64,000 nt of DNA from Panorpa germanica (taxonomy: Eukaryota; Arthropoda; Insecta; Mecoptera; Panorpidae), in assembly GCA_963678705.1 (NCBI GenBank), contig OY783206.1, positions 21,587,807 to 21,651,806 on the forward strand, given 5' to 3'. Below, piece by piece: positions 35,338-46,954 of this stretch (position 1 is the stretch's first letter; each line of letters opens with the position of its first letter). The translations under genes were made by a program, and so were the position numbers. The notes under the pieces were generated by a model, which worked only from the letters and a program-made list of their open reading frames with translations, was not told the DNA's origin and searched no databases.

Positions 35338-35717
35338 ACTCCCAAAGCCATCTAAACCTGTTCAACAACCGGCCACAACCAAAGAAGAAACGAAAATCCC
35401 GGACAGCATTTACAAATCACCAAATATTTGAATTAGAAAAAAGGTTCCTCTACCAAAAATACCTTAGCCCTGCAGACAGAGATGAAATAGCATCAAGTTT
35501 AGGATTAAGCAATGCCCAAGTGATAACCTGGTTCCAAAACAGAAGGGCCAAATTGAAAAGAGACATGGAAGAGTTAAAAAAAGATGTGGAGAGCGCGAAA
35601 GTTCTCTCCGCGCATAAAAGTTTCTTGGAAAATGTAACGGACTTGGGAATTCTTAAAAAGAAAGCAGTTGGTATGAGTAGTGACGATTGTCCAACAAATT
35701 TAGTAATGAACAAGTGA
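35338..35717 (+). CDS. lb: Ladybird/Lbx homeobox transcription factor, terminal exon
   Basis: The terminal coding exon begins after an acceptor with a pyrimidine tract and TTGTTACAG (AG at 35336-35337), leaving two bases of a split codon. It reads [20 protein letters not shown] into a complete 60-residue homeodomain (Arg5 of RTAF through [13 protein letters not shown]). Trp48, Phe49, Gln50 and Asn51 are intact and Thr47 is present, as in the Lbx and Tlx classes. [20 protein letters not shown] and the tail [12 protein letters not shown] are specific to insect ladybird proteins, so I am confident of the family. Ladybird factors act in the nucleus in muscle, heart and neural cell identity in Drosophila. 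The stop is TGA (35715-35717). The N-terminal exon(s) with the repressor motif were not found upstream in the window, so the preceding intron is either long or the exon was missed. Confidence 0.95.
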
Positions 35718-35819
35718 ATGTATTGATTAGATTTATTATTTATTGTTTTAATAGTTGGAATTTGTAAATTTAAGGACGTGCCCTAAGAAAAACACTTTTC
35801 TTTCGACCATCTTGAAAAA

Positions 35820-36023
35820 ATTCAATATCGCTGTGGTACTAAATTTCTAGATTTTGGCAGTTGAAATTTGCATTAACATACAAACCCTATACCGGCAACG
35901 ACCTATGTTGAAACGAATGTTTTGTGATATAACAATGGTCATTTTCTTACGATTGTTTTGCAAAATTTAGAATCATTCATTGAGAATATGACAAATATTG
36001 TCCTGTAAAGAAATTTACAGCAA
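35820..36023 (+). repeat. Dispersed repeat N, copy 2
   Basis: Direct match to 13163-13355. It lies about 100 bp after the ladybird stop codon, so it is likely within the 3' UTR or immediate downstream sequence. Confidence 0.85.
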
Positions 36024-37008
36024 TGAATTTACAAATTCTAGTTATTAGAGCAGTCGCAGATTGGTGACACCTTTCTAAAACATAGACAAAATTGTCTTAA
36101 GATAGTTGTCGTCAATAACGCCTTGTAATAGGCAACCATTATCACTTCGTTACTAAAATTTAGTTTTGTAAAAATTATCTGTGAAAAATTTCATTATATT
36201 ACCAAGACTTAAATATTAAAAATTCAATTTCTTTTTAAAAAAAGGGTTCATCTTATTTTAGCACACGAGATAAATATAAATTATTAAATCCGTAAAAGAT
36301 ATAGATCAAAATAAATGAATCGACCGCGAATCAATAGACTGCAAACTTCATAATAATTCTGAGTAATAGATTTACAATAGCTATCTATTAAAATGCAAAA
36401 CGTTCAATATTTGGCGGTGATTTCATTCTGTTGAACATAAAGATAGTAAGATTTTTAGACTAAGAGGTTCCCCTTATGCAACTAATTAGAAATTTGAAAA
36501 ATTATGAAAAATACTGTATATATATTTGTATATTTGTTTATAACTTTAAGTACATAATTACCATAGCTCTACTTATTAAAAATCGGTCCTATAGATTATT
36601 AAGATAACTTAATAGTTTGAAACCTGAGCGAATAATTAAAAAAAAAATCTATAAATAATAAAATTAAATGTAATATATTAAAAAAGTTTGTAAATACTAC
36701 GCTAATAATACTTTAGTAAATTTAAAAAATCTTTATTTTAAAACTGTTGTAAAAAAAATCAATTTTTTTTCATTTTTAATTGTGTATATATATAAAAAAA
36801 ATTAAATTATTTAAAATTTACTTAAAATAATTAATATATGCATTTTAATTAAGAAAAGTATTAATTTTGCATATATTTTGATGTATATATTAAATAAAAA
36901 AATGTGTAGAAAATAACATATTTTATAATTATTAAGAATTTTATATTATTAAATAAAATGTAATTTAGAAATTCATAGATACCGGTTACATAAATCTGTT
37001 AATACATG
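36024..37008. other. Very AT-rich sequence downstream of ladybird
   Basis: No gene. AATAAA near 36311 could be a polyadenylation signal for ladybird, but many AT-rich matches occur by chance. Confidence 0.4.
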
Positions 37009-37859
37009 GTGGTCCATTTGTTGGTTTCTTTTTGGAATCGCTATTAAAACGACGCCATCGAATATTTTTAAATGATTGTTGCTTTATTTAAGAGAGTACA
37101 CCGTACGATTATTTATGGAAAACAATTTCAATTAAATGTCCGCCATTATGATAATAAATCGATAAAAAAAGCACATTTTCGATAATGTTTTTTAACGACA
37201 CATTTAATATATAATTATTTCTATAATTACTACATGATAAAATAACATTTAAAGAATACTTTGTAAAATTTTCATAAATAAATATCAAGAAATGAGGCAT
37301 TGACAGCGAATCTCCGCAGACGTCTCAAAAAAAAAGTAACATTGCGGTGTCCCTCATAACTCATCACTGCATTATTTGAAATCGAAAAACCAAAATGATT
37401 TCATTAGTTGATAAGTTTCTGCAGGTAACGCTGTAGAGTTTTTTCTTCTTATTGATGTTTCAATTTGTTACACCAATCAAAATACCGATTTTTCATAAAA
37501 AAATCAGAAACTTTGTTATTTTAAAACACGGTAGCATTAAAAAAAACACCTCGAAAGGATCGGTGCAGTAGATTGTGAGCTAGAGAGGACACCAACTCTG
37601 AAAAAGCTAAGTGTGAGAAAAACGCGTTTAAAAGTTTCAACGAAACTAAACCAGATAGGTGAAGACTTAAAACTCTATATCTCCGACAGTTTTACTCCAA
37701 TCGACTTCAAATTTTCATACGATAAACTTAATATGCTGTACATTATTATAAAAATTGAAACCTTAGCCCCACACCTCCTAAATAGAGTGCGCCGCACTAT
37801 TTTCTATTGCCATTATCGAAATAACACTCACTTCAAAAAGAAACTAACAAATGGCCCAC
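37009..37859 (+). mobile_element. GTGGGCCATTTGTTGG MITE, full copy (851 bp)
   Basis: Ends GTGGTCCATTTGTTGGTTTC and, reversed, GTGGGCCATTTGTTAGTTTC, about 30 bp inverted. The interior matches 4735-5320. No transposase. Short ORFs at 37109-37300 (-) and 37613-37876 (+) are by-products. Confidence 0.9.
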
Positions 37860-39226
37860 TTTTGATGACGTTGTAAAAATTAGATAATTAATAGTATGTA
37901 ATACTTAATAATTTTTAAATATATTAAAAAATTTTGTACATAATATAAAATATTAAAGAAAATCCAAGGGTTGCACAAAATATAATATGTACAAATAAAT
38001 AAAAAATCAAAATTATAATGATTGTGCAAACGGTTGATTAAGTAAATTAATTATAAATATAATAATAAGATAATTTTTAATTATTTATTGATAAAAAATA
38101 AAACAAATTAAAAATAAGTTTTAAAAAAATCAACAAACAAATATTGATTTCGGATTATTGCAATATGGATGTAATATAGTTGAAAGAATAAAAGTAATTT
38201 AAAAATATAAGAAAATGTGTTTTTATTTATTAGGCTACTTATGCACGTGCTGTTGTTCCTTGAAATTTAGCCTACATATAAAAAAAAGCGACATAATTTA
38301 CAAAAATATCAGTGTCAGGATTAGGATCGTAAAAATATCAACATTGTAAGTTTACATTTCATTTGTTAGTATAAAAATAACTTTTTTAAGACATTTTTTA
38401 TCTGATTAATTTAAAATTATTAATTGTTTTGTAAATTTATATGTAAACTATTAATTTTATCAAAAAAATATTTAAATAAAAATTGTAGAACGTTAAAAAT
38501 CCTTTAAAAAGATGTATGATAAGTTTAGATACTATAATGGGTTTAACAGATATGGGCAAAATTGTAAGCGCTGTTGAATGTTAGTGAAGTGCTCGACTTT
38601 ACAGCGGTGCAGCTCAATATCTATCAGACATACAAAGAAATGTTGTAAACACAAATTGTAGGAAATTGAGTTCTCTATCAGGTTGATAATAACTATTTTT
38701 AACGTAGGACGCACTGGTAAGGAGATATTACAAAAATAACGTGTTACTCGCCATTTTTTCAAGATGGAGTCACAAAAGTTTTTTTAACAGGCTTTCTGCC
38801 AATTAGTCGTGTTAAGCGATTTAGAAAAAGACACATTTTTAACTAGTTGTGCTTAGAGTAATATATCTCCGTCAATTTTTCTGAAAATGTTCAAAACATC
38901 AAGTGGATCGCAACCAAACTTTGCAATAAACAAATAGATAAGATAGGCACTCGCTTAAGGTGCAAAAATCTCCCACGGTGAGCCGGATTAACCAACACTG
39001 ACATTTTTGACAAGATTTTGTGGCAAATTCCAGGGGCGCTGAATCACCTAGCTCCGGCTCTGCATACACCCATATTTTTTAAAAGCACAAAAAGTGGCCC
39101 TGCATTAATATTATTATCAAAGTGTACTTATTTTATACATGGTATGAAATTACATTTATAAATCAATTATATCGATCTATATCGTATCCGATTTAAAAAA
39201 AATTGTAACTCATTATTATTATATAT
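37860..39226. other. AT-rich stretch without a supported gene
   Basis: Runs of A and T dominate to about 38500. The part from 38530 to 39100 is less biased but contains no domain I recognise. Confidence 0.45.
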
Positions 39227-40032
39227 AGTAAAGTCGGTACATTCGCGACGAACTGACAATTTACTAGATTCAAAAGAAATTTACAAATTTTCATAATTCG
39301 TAAAAAAAAACCGCGCTAATTATTTTGTTATTCCTTTTTCCGTAAGTTGTTAGCAGTGTACTTAATAACTATGCCAAATATAAGCAAAATCGGTCAACCC
39401 GTTTTTATGCGGCAGCTGCATGAAATAGTCCGTTTCAGTAGTACATGACGATTTTTGCTTTATGGCTTTAATCGAGTCAAAATGGATACCCCGAAGCGTC
39501 TATTTTAATTTCAGGGACATAAAGAAACCTCACTTGAACAAATCTGGTGAATACGGTGGTTGATCGATGGTATTTATTGCATTTTTGAACTTAAATTCGA
39601 TTACAAATACCGCTCTATAATTCACGAATTATTCTTAAACAAATGTGCCCATCGCTGACGAATTTTCTCACGCACTTGGCCCTTCTTGAACGCTTTGCAC
39701 CACTAACGTATTAAATACTTAACGTATTTTTGGCTAAACTGATTCACCATTTGTCTTTTCTAATATTTTAGCGAGTTAGCGCACAAAATTTTAGTTAAAC
39801 GCTTCGATTAACATTGTTTTTCATTGTGAAAATCGCCGTGGAATGATTCAACTAGCTGCTATAAGAAACGTACAGACCGATTTTGCACAAATTTGGTATA
39901 GCAATTGAATACAGAACTTCTAGCAGCAAGAAATCAAACTACACCTTTTCTATGATAATAAAAAACATGCATCACTTCTATATAAAAAAGAAAATATAGA
40001 ACATAAGGTGCGTAAATATGGAGGCTTTACTG
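39227..40032 (-). pseudogene. Decayed mariner-like element
   Basis: On the minus strand 39539-39559 encodes PPYSPDL, the mariner motif carrying the third catalytic Asp. In the same frame follows GFFMSLKLK-stop-TLRGIHFDS, a mariner C-terminal pattern with in-frame stops. The borders AGTAAAGTCGGTAC (left) and CTTTACT (right, about 40032) are weak inverted ends. Clearly inactive. Confidence 0.75.
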
Positions 40033-40626
40033 TGATTCAATTTTAATAACATTAAATAATATTTTTCTTTAAAAAATGCCATGATTTAAACACAAATGGA
40101 TTACTAATAATATTATTTTTTATACATCCAATTTATATATATAAAACATTTTTTCCTATGTACATATAATATTATTTTTTAGTAATAGTTATGAATTTAA
40201 TTATATTTAGTATATTGTATTGTTTAGAACTTAATGATACGTAAATTTTTCTCTAATACATTTAACGTAATTGTGGTATATTAATAATATCAAAAAGTAA
40301 ATTTAATAATTTAAATTGTATATAATTATGAAAATATATAACAAGTAGTGACATCTATTTAATAAATATCAGAAGGTGTGAATCTGTGCAATGCTTTGTA
40401 GATTTATTTCACAGATAGAGCTAACAAACATATTTAATAAATCAAAGGTAATTAAAATTTCATTATATCTAATTAAACAAAATGAATTATTTACAGTAGC
40501 TATATTCAAAACCAAATGACCCAAGAGAACAAACAAAACAAATTAACGAATACAAATGAGAAACAATCCTAAAAGTGAGATCTATACGATAAAGGTTTTG
40601 GTTTAAATCCTGGCTACTTTTCACAA

Positions 40627-41070
40627 CTTGCTTATGTACTTATTTTTTAGGAGTCGATTTTTCAATTGTTGATTGAAATAAATGTTAATAAATGTATATT
40701 GACGATTTTATTTTAATAAATATCTAACTCTTGACAATGATATAGCAATTAAAAATTCGAATTGTACTTTTAGCGCTACAGATGTATATTTATGACGTAA
40801 CATGTCGGACTATTAAGGGGTAGGTTTTTCTATGGATAAGAGTTATGTGTTGAATATGCTATCCCTTTTACGTTCTGTTGCATAAAAGAGATAGTAACTT
40901 AGCGGACGTGATGCCACATGTCTTGAAATGTTCCATTATGTTAAATTCCTTTAAAAATTAAAGATACAAATTGACTTTTTAATTGTTATTATCTCCAAAC
41001 ACATAAGGAGACATTTTAGGTTCTAGTAACCAACTTTATCAATATATAGGACAGTTTTATAGAAAATAAA
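40627..41070 (+). mobile_element. TGGGCTTGTGTCC MITE, subfamily 2, diverged
   Basis: Contains the subfamily-2 middle seen at 18785-19232 (TTTTTCTATGGATAAGAGTT, GTTGCATAAAAGAGATAG). The ends have decayed: left TTGCTTATGTAC, right fading after ATATATAGGACAG. Confidence 0.8.
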
Positions 41071-41089
41071 AATAAAATAAAAAAGAAAA

Positions 41090-41415
41090 ACTATGTCTTA
41101 CTTTCTATAAAACTGGACTCCATATTAATAAACTTAATAAATCAAGACATAAAATATCCTATTACTTTTTAAAAAGTCGTAATATTATAGGAGATATTAA
41201 CAATTGAATAGTAATTGTTTCACTTTCCTTCTATAAATTGCTATCTCTTTTAAAAAACACAGTTGAAACAAGAAAAACCTTTAAATAAAACCAATTACTT
41301 ATGGCCCAACAGACTTTTAATTAAGACAAAAATTATGGGACATCACAAAAATTCAACATTTAATTAGCTGTATCTTCAACTCTTTTGGATATTTAAAAAA
41401 ATAAAAGTCTGAATA
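41090..41415 (-). repeat. Degenerate MITE relative, reverse orientation
   Basis: CTATGTCTTACTTTCTATAA and GTCGTAATATTATAGGAGAT followed by GATATTAACAATTG resemble the right-end block of the family. It is almost back to back with the preceding copy and lies just downstream of the ADAT3 stop. Confidence 0.5.
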
Positions 41416-41589
41416 TGAAATTTTCACTTTTATATAAAATAATAGTGTAATAAAACCTCCTACATTTTCAGGCAGGCTACATGTAAGGCATAGATACTCA
41501 TTTAGTAAGGTAAAAGAAGTTAGGGACTTAAAAAAAACAACTTATATAAAATTAATAAAATAGTATAATGTTTGTACAATAAAACTGCG

Positions 41590-42612
41590 TCATCCAATCA
41601 GTTTCGAACATTCTTTGACCAATAATCCTTCAAACACTTCAAAATGGTGGTTTAACTCCTTTACTGTGTGTAATTTGGTAATTGAGCCGAGGGCCCCATT
41701 ATTTGTTCTAGCCCCATAAAAAACCCTCCTGACCCTACTATGGGTAAACGCCATAGCACACATCAAGCAAGGTTCATGGGTTATATAAATGTCATACCCT
41801 GTACATAAATAAGGCCCTATTTTCTTACATGGATCACCATTACTTTCTAAAACACTCAAATCGTCAAAATCAAATTGTATATTTTTAAATTTCGATTGAA
41901 GTTTTTCGAAAATTTCTTTCTCAATTTTAGAATTTGAAAACCAAGCTCCACCTTTTTGTGTTTTAGCAACATTGTCTATTAAAACCATAGCACAATGTTG
42001 TGTTGGATTATTTTGTCTATTATCGACTCCTGTAGCTACAACTCTTAAAGAATTTGGATCTACAGCTACTGCACAAATATTATTAACCGAATTACCAACA
42101 TTTTTACATATTTCAGAAAGTTCTATTGCGATTTTCATAAAGTTTTCATGTTGTGTAACATCATTATCATTAAATATATTATTATTATAAAGTTTCTCCA
42201 AATATTTATCACTATGAAAGTTGCAAGGCCATAATTTATGGGCTCTGTCATATTGCCACTTTAATTTAGGAGCCAAAGAACACACTTTTATGATTTTAAA
42301 ATCATTACTTAAACCACTAATATCAATATTAAAATGCTGTAAATATTTCTCAATATTAGCATCAATAGTTTCGGATTTGTTTATAATTATTTCATTTTTT
42401 GACACTCTTTTTAGATGCTGTAAATCTGGAATTGGAATTTTTGTATTAAGTTCTTGAATTATTCTCGATATATCTTTTTTATTGATAATTACGCCAACAA
42501 ATACTTCAATTAATGGTAAATCATTAATTAATTCATCTGATAAAACACTCTTTATACGTAGTAGTTCTTCATCTAGTTTTATACGTTTTGGTACAGGTTC
42601 CATTTTTAGCAA
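41590..42612 (-). CDS. ADAT3: tRNA-specific adenosine deaminase subunit 3 (ADAT3)
   Basis: A single open exon of 340 codons. ADAT3 (Tad3) pairs with the catalytic ADAT2 to convert A34 to inosine in tRNA anticodons. The C-terminal deaminase fold is clear: NICAVAVDPNSLRVVATG (about 178-195), the zinc motif PTQHCAMVLIDNVA (about 203-216) and EPCLMCAMAFTHSRVRRVFYG (280-300), with His206, Cys282 and Cys285 as probable zinc ligands. The position of the catalytic Glu (third residue after His, HAE in ADAT2) is Ala208, so this subunit is expected to be non-catalytic, as known for the family. The N-terminal region, including APKLKWQYDRAHKLWPCNFH (114-133), matches the tRNA-binding part of ADAT3. Start: the first ATG at 42612; Met4 is an alternative. 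No intron. Confidence 0.95.
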   Translation of the reverse strand: MLKMEPVPKRIKLDEELLRIKSVLSDELINDLPLIEVFVGVIINKKDISRIIQELNTKIPIPDLQHLKRVSKNEIIINKSETIDANIEKYLQHFNIDISGLSNDFKIIKVCSLAPKLKWQYDRAHKLWPCNFHSDKYLEKLYNNNIFNDNDVTQHENFMKIAIELSEICKNVGNSVNNICAVAVDPNSLRVVATGVDNRQNNPTQHCAMVLIDNVAKTQKGGAWFSNSKIEKEIFEKLQSKFKNIQFDFDDLSVLESNGDPCKKIGPYLCTGYDIYITHEPCLMCAMAFTHSRVRRVFYGARTNNGALGSITKLHTVKELNHHFEVFEGLLVKECSKLIG

Positions 42613-43159
42613 ATTAATAAATAAACTTTATATTTATATTAGAGTTACACTTATTTTAAAAATTAATACAATGGTATTAACAAAAGACTATATTTAATTA
42701 ATAAATAAATGTAATTCAATACATTAATTCATATAATAAACTTCATAACAATATACCTAACCTCAAATTTAACTACTTTTGACACATGTGTCTTATAGGT
42801 GTAGCCAGATGGTGAAAAGCAAAGATGATATATACTATAGATAGCGCACTCCCATGTTAAGCTTTGGTACTTTGATATATTCATAGTATTAGCCAAGGTC
42901 TCTGACTTTGTAAGGCGAGAAGTTCTTGCAAGACACAAAAAAAAGCGGGAATGAGTGGATGTTTGAATTGTTATAAATATAAAAAAATTTATAAATAAAA
43001 AAAAAACCGTAATTTTTAGTTAACAATGTTTATTGTAATTACTGTATTTGTATATACATCAAAATTCTTCCTAAAAAAACAAAAATATTAAATTATTTAA
43101 TTAATGTAATTGCATATAAACCAAAGTCCTTCTTGATTTTTGATGATGTAGTTGTTTAG
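42613..43159. other. Upstream region of ADAT3
   Basis: Contains the presumed ADAT3 promoter; no TATA box or other site can be assigned with confidence. The ORF 42729-42938 has no domain. Confidence 0.35.
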
Positions 43160-43255
43160 CTAGCTAGTTAATTCATCTGCTGCCCAATTGCCTCTTACAT
43201 TTCTTTGGCAGCTCCTAATATATAGTGCTTTGGCCCCAATATGCAGTCCTGAAAA
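43160..43255 (-). pseudogene. Possible relic of non-LTR RNase H
   Basis: The minus strand reads LHIGAKALYIRSCQRNVRGN then WAADELTS before a stop. The RGN-x-x-ADEL pattern is like the end of the RNase H domain of I/R1 retroelements. The flanks do not extend the match, so this is tentative. Confidence 0.3.
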
Positions 43256-43259
43256 GTAT

Positions 43260-44368
43260 CATAAAGTCTAATAAAATAATAATATGTTATATATAATTAA
43301 CAATGACGCCACTGTTAGAGTTAGTGTATTTGCTTTAAGATAATAACAACTATGAATATTTTACCTGCCAACTAATATTTTTCTTATCGCTATTTGTATA
43401 AAATACGAGAAACTTCAATTAAATTTGCACTTTTAAACTATTTATTACTTTTTATTGAAATAAAACAGTAACCACTTAGAAATATAACAATACGGCAGCC
43501 ATATGCTTAAAACTCGGAGATTGTCGGAGATGCTCGGAAATATGACGTCAGAGGACTAAGATAAATTTGTATATTAGTAAGAGGCGTATTTAGAAGTTTC
43601 ATTGAAGGCGTTCTTTAAAAGCACAGTTGTTTTGTTAAAATACTCAAAGTAATCTAAAGCAAAGACTCAAAAACCTAATATTATTTGTACATTACAACAT
43701 TTCCTGATTTTATCTGTAAAAAAATGTAATTAATTACGTCTATACTTAATATAAAAGATCCAATTCTTCTAATGGTGACCCTAAAGTACTTATTCGAAAT
43801 AATTATAACTAAAATCAACATGAAAGGCAAATATAAATATTTGTTTCTTTGATTTTCTATGTCTGTTGATTTTTCTTTCCTTTTAAATAAGATATTTTAA
43901 TTTTTTTATTATTCTAGAGCACTTAAATAATTCTTCCTGAATTGGTACCTGGATTAAATGGCGTATGCCTAAAATATGTACAGTCAAGCCAATAAACTTT
44001 CTTATAAAATACAGGGCAAAACTTTGTAAGGATTGAAGTTATCAAAGTACCAGTTGTCCCTATATTAGATCCTACACCATGGTGAAAAGAATAAGCCACA
44101 AAGCCAGAAATCTAAAGCACCCTACACTCTGCAATTAAATGCTGTATTAATAATTTTAAAAAAGATTTTTAGCTTTTAGTTATAAAATAATTCGTAACTG
44201 AGTTAGATCACAAACTAACAACTTTAAAAAAAAATGAACCTGGCTAGACTGCTTTATCCTTGAGTACGATCTCCTAGTAACGATATATATTTTCTTGTTT
44301 TATTTCCTTTTAAAATTAATTAGATTCTGTGCTCACAATCAAAAAACTTATGAGGCTGGGGTATAGTT
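43260..44368. other. No gene recognised
   Basis: AT-rich, with short blocks such as CTCGGAGATTGTCGGAGAT near 43512. Nothing assignable. Confidence 0.4.
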
Positions 44369-45242
44369 CCCAGTAAACATTTTGGAGTAAATTCTACTTA
44401 ATTTCTATTACATATCATGAGTTTTTTGTCTGGTACGTGTTCGTTTTCTATTCAGTCGTTCATAGGAAAGGCCCTTTTTATGACCTACAGAGATCGCAAC
44501 GGCGGTTCACTGCTGAATTAAAAGCGGAGTCGGTTTATGATTTATGACCGGAGTTATAAACTTGACACTAGCAGGGGTATAAAACTTAATGGAATTCTAC
44601 TTTTTAGAGTCTGCAAAATATAAATATTTAAATGAAGAAATAAATAGATGTAATCTTTAGTACGGATCGTGATATTTTTAATGAATATTATTCATCTTCA
44701 ACAATACTCGTTATATTAGTTTTTTACATTGTTTTGGTGATTCAAAAATCCACGATCGGCAGGTCTGCGTTAGGTTTAAAACCTCTGTCTTACCATCGCT
44801 AGATACTATCATCGTTTATATACATTATATTCGGGGATTGAGGGAGATAGCGTCTGTCTATTACCTTTAAAGAAATATTTGTTGAAAAAGGATAGCATAT
44901 ACTTTAAGCATACTGTACTGAACAAAATACTATACAAGTATACAAGTGTAACGGTGAAAAATATATTTTACTTGTCTAACCGCATCTCGTTTCTCTCTCA
45001 CTTGTCACAATAAATGAGATGAAACTGAACTTAAAAAAAATATATCCATGTGGGAAAGAAACAGAAATACTTAATGAATGATGTTGGAAAAAGAAAGAAT
45101 ATTATTATGAAAAAATTCTAAAACTAACACAAAATCTGTGACAGGTAGAGAACAGGTAAAGAACTTGTAAAGCGTTAGAATTGAATTGTACGAGTGACTC
45201 GAACTTCACCAAATAGGGCACTTCACTAAATTGTTTACTGGG
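44369..45242 (+). mobile_element. CCCAGTAAAC MITE, full copy (874 bp)
   Basis: Ends CCCAGTAAACATTTTGG and AAATTGTTTACTGGG. Near-identical inverted partner of 27342-28196, with small indels (for example around 44935-45040). Confidence 0.9.
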
Positions 45243-46476
45243 TTCACATTGCAATGGTAACCGTCCACTGGGCCGTGTCGAATGCATTGGATTTATCATA
45301 TTAACATGGAATCGATAGCGCCATTTATTCTAAAACAACAAGTGAGATCGAGATCATTTGAAATGCTTCTTTTATATGCTTGCAATGCTGGCAATAGCTC
45401 TAGTCCTCGCTGCATTCGATGAATAGGTGATATGAGGTGATAAGACTCAGCATTGGAAATAGATTGACGTTAAATAAAAATTAATTTTTTTTTAAATATA
45501 ATAAACGTATTAAAAACTAACAAATAAAAATGTATTTTTGAGATGTTATATTTTTACAACAATAATATATTTTAAGCAACAATTAATATAATATAAACAT
45601 ATATTTGGCCTTATTACAAAAATTTAAATCTAGATAATATAGGGTCTTTCAATAAGAGCGGTCATTTTAAATCAATAGAAAAACGCTATATTTTCGTGAA
45701 AAATTGTGATATTTTTATTTTAATATATAGGACAAACTCTGAGGTTAGTAATAAAACAACATATCTGCCAAATATCACCGAAATATTATGTTTCACTATT
45801 GATTTAAAATTACCGCTCCTGTTGAACCATCCATAAAATGACCGCGCTTGTTGAAAGACCATACTATATTATTCGGCCGAATCAAACTTACAACTTGGCA
45901 TAATGGCTTAAGCCTGAGATTATATTTAAAATCACAACAATTTATTTCCTAATAATAATTATTTTTTGTATATTTAATTATTTTATTGATTTTAACCCCA
46001 AACCACCCTATATCACCCCGATTAGTATGATTAGAAATACACCACACCTTTAGAAATTAAATACAATTATTATTTCGATTTAATAATATGAGAAGACATA
46101 ATTATTTAAACATCGAATCGAGTATTAATATTAATAAATAATTCACAATGTTTAATTATTGCACAATATTTGATTTAACTAATTTTAATTTCTGCTAGAT
46201 CAATTTTCGTATACCTATATTCATGATATTTTGTCATTTTTATATAAATAATAAATATTCTGTACTAACAAATTAATTAATTGATAACTAATCTAATATT
46301 ATTGTTATATACACCGTTTAACCATACTATATACCATTAAAATTAATAATTTAAAAATACCAAAAAACAGGCTGCATTCATTTTTTAATTCTTTTCCAGA
46401 AATCGGTTTCAAGAATAAAAGGTGCTAAAAGGGCCAACGAGTTGAAAGGTTTTATCTAAAATAAATTTAATTTCGA
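45243..46476. other. AT-rich stretch
   Basis: A possible short palindromic element lies near 45640-45870: GGTCTTTCAATAAGAGCGGT and, reversed, GACCGCGCTTGTTGAAAGAC at its two ends. No gene. Confidence 0.5.
45641..45869. mobile_element. Small inverted-repeat element
   Basis: GGGTCTTTCAATAAGAGCGG at the left and, in reverse, GGTCTTTCAACAAGCGCGGT at the right give about 25-bp inverted ends, and GAGCGGTCATTTTAAATCAA is mirrored by TTGATTTAAAATTACCGCTC inside. Single copy in the window, non-coding. Confidence 0.7.
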
Positions 46477-46930
46477 TGGACTTGTAAACTCATTTTTTAT
46501 GGGTCGCTTTTTACATTTTCAATTGAAATAAAGGTTAATATATGTCGAATTATATTGACGTTTTAATTTTTTTAAATATTCAAAAATTAACGGCGTTATA
46601 GCTATATCAAATTTGAATTTTAGTTTTATCGCATGTTTTAGCTCTGCATACGACGTGATAGAAGTAATTATTAATAAAGATAATATTTCCTTTTTTACAA
46701 ACATCGTAATATAAAAATTCATGGGATGTTTGATACAGCTGTTAGTAGTAAATGACGTATATACGAATGTGTGTCTGATATCAGACACACATTCGTATCC
46801 GTTTCTCACGTATTATGCATTGAAATTACGTTGATCCCTTCAATAATTAAAAAGAGCTACTAATAAGAGCTAAGAGAATGGGTATTTTGATTTTTAATAT
46901 CTCCTAGAAGCTCATTCATATAAAGAGATT
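46477..46930 (+). mobile_element. TGGGCTTGTGTCC MITE relative, subfamily 3
   Basis: Left end TGGACTTGTAAACTCATTTT, then weaker matches. The GCTCTGCATACGACGTGAT and CAGCTGTTAGTAGTAAATG blocks are shared with 55675-56024 but not with the main family. A perfect palindrome (46761-46798) interrupts it. An ORF across it (46519-46809) is a by-product. Confidence 0.75.
46761..46798. repeat. Perfect 38-bp palindrome, no spacer
   Basis: The arm ATACGAATGTGTGTCTGAT (46761-46779) is followed directly by its exact reverse complement (46780-46798). The homologous element at 55675-56024 has only one arm-like ACACACACTCGTATGTG, so the inverted duplication arose in this copy. Confidence 0.97.
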
Positions 46931-46954
46931 GTTTGTTTCAACTTTGAAGTTTGT

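Noticed and set aside
43920..44160. Minus-strand coding fragment
   Set aside because: Some frames look transposase-like, but stops interrupt every reading and no motif could be confirmed.
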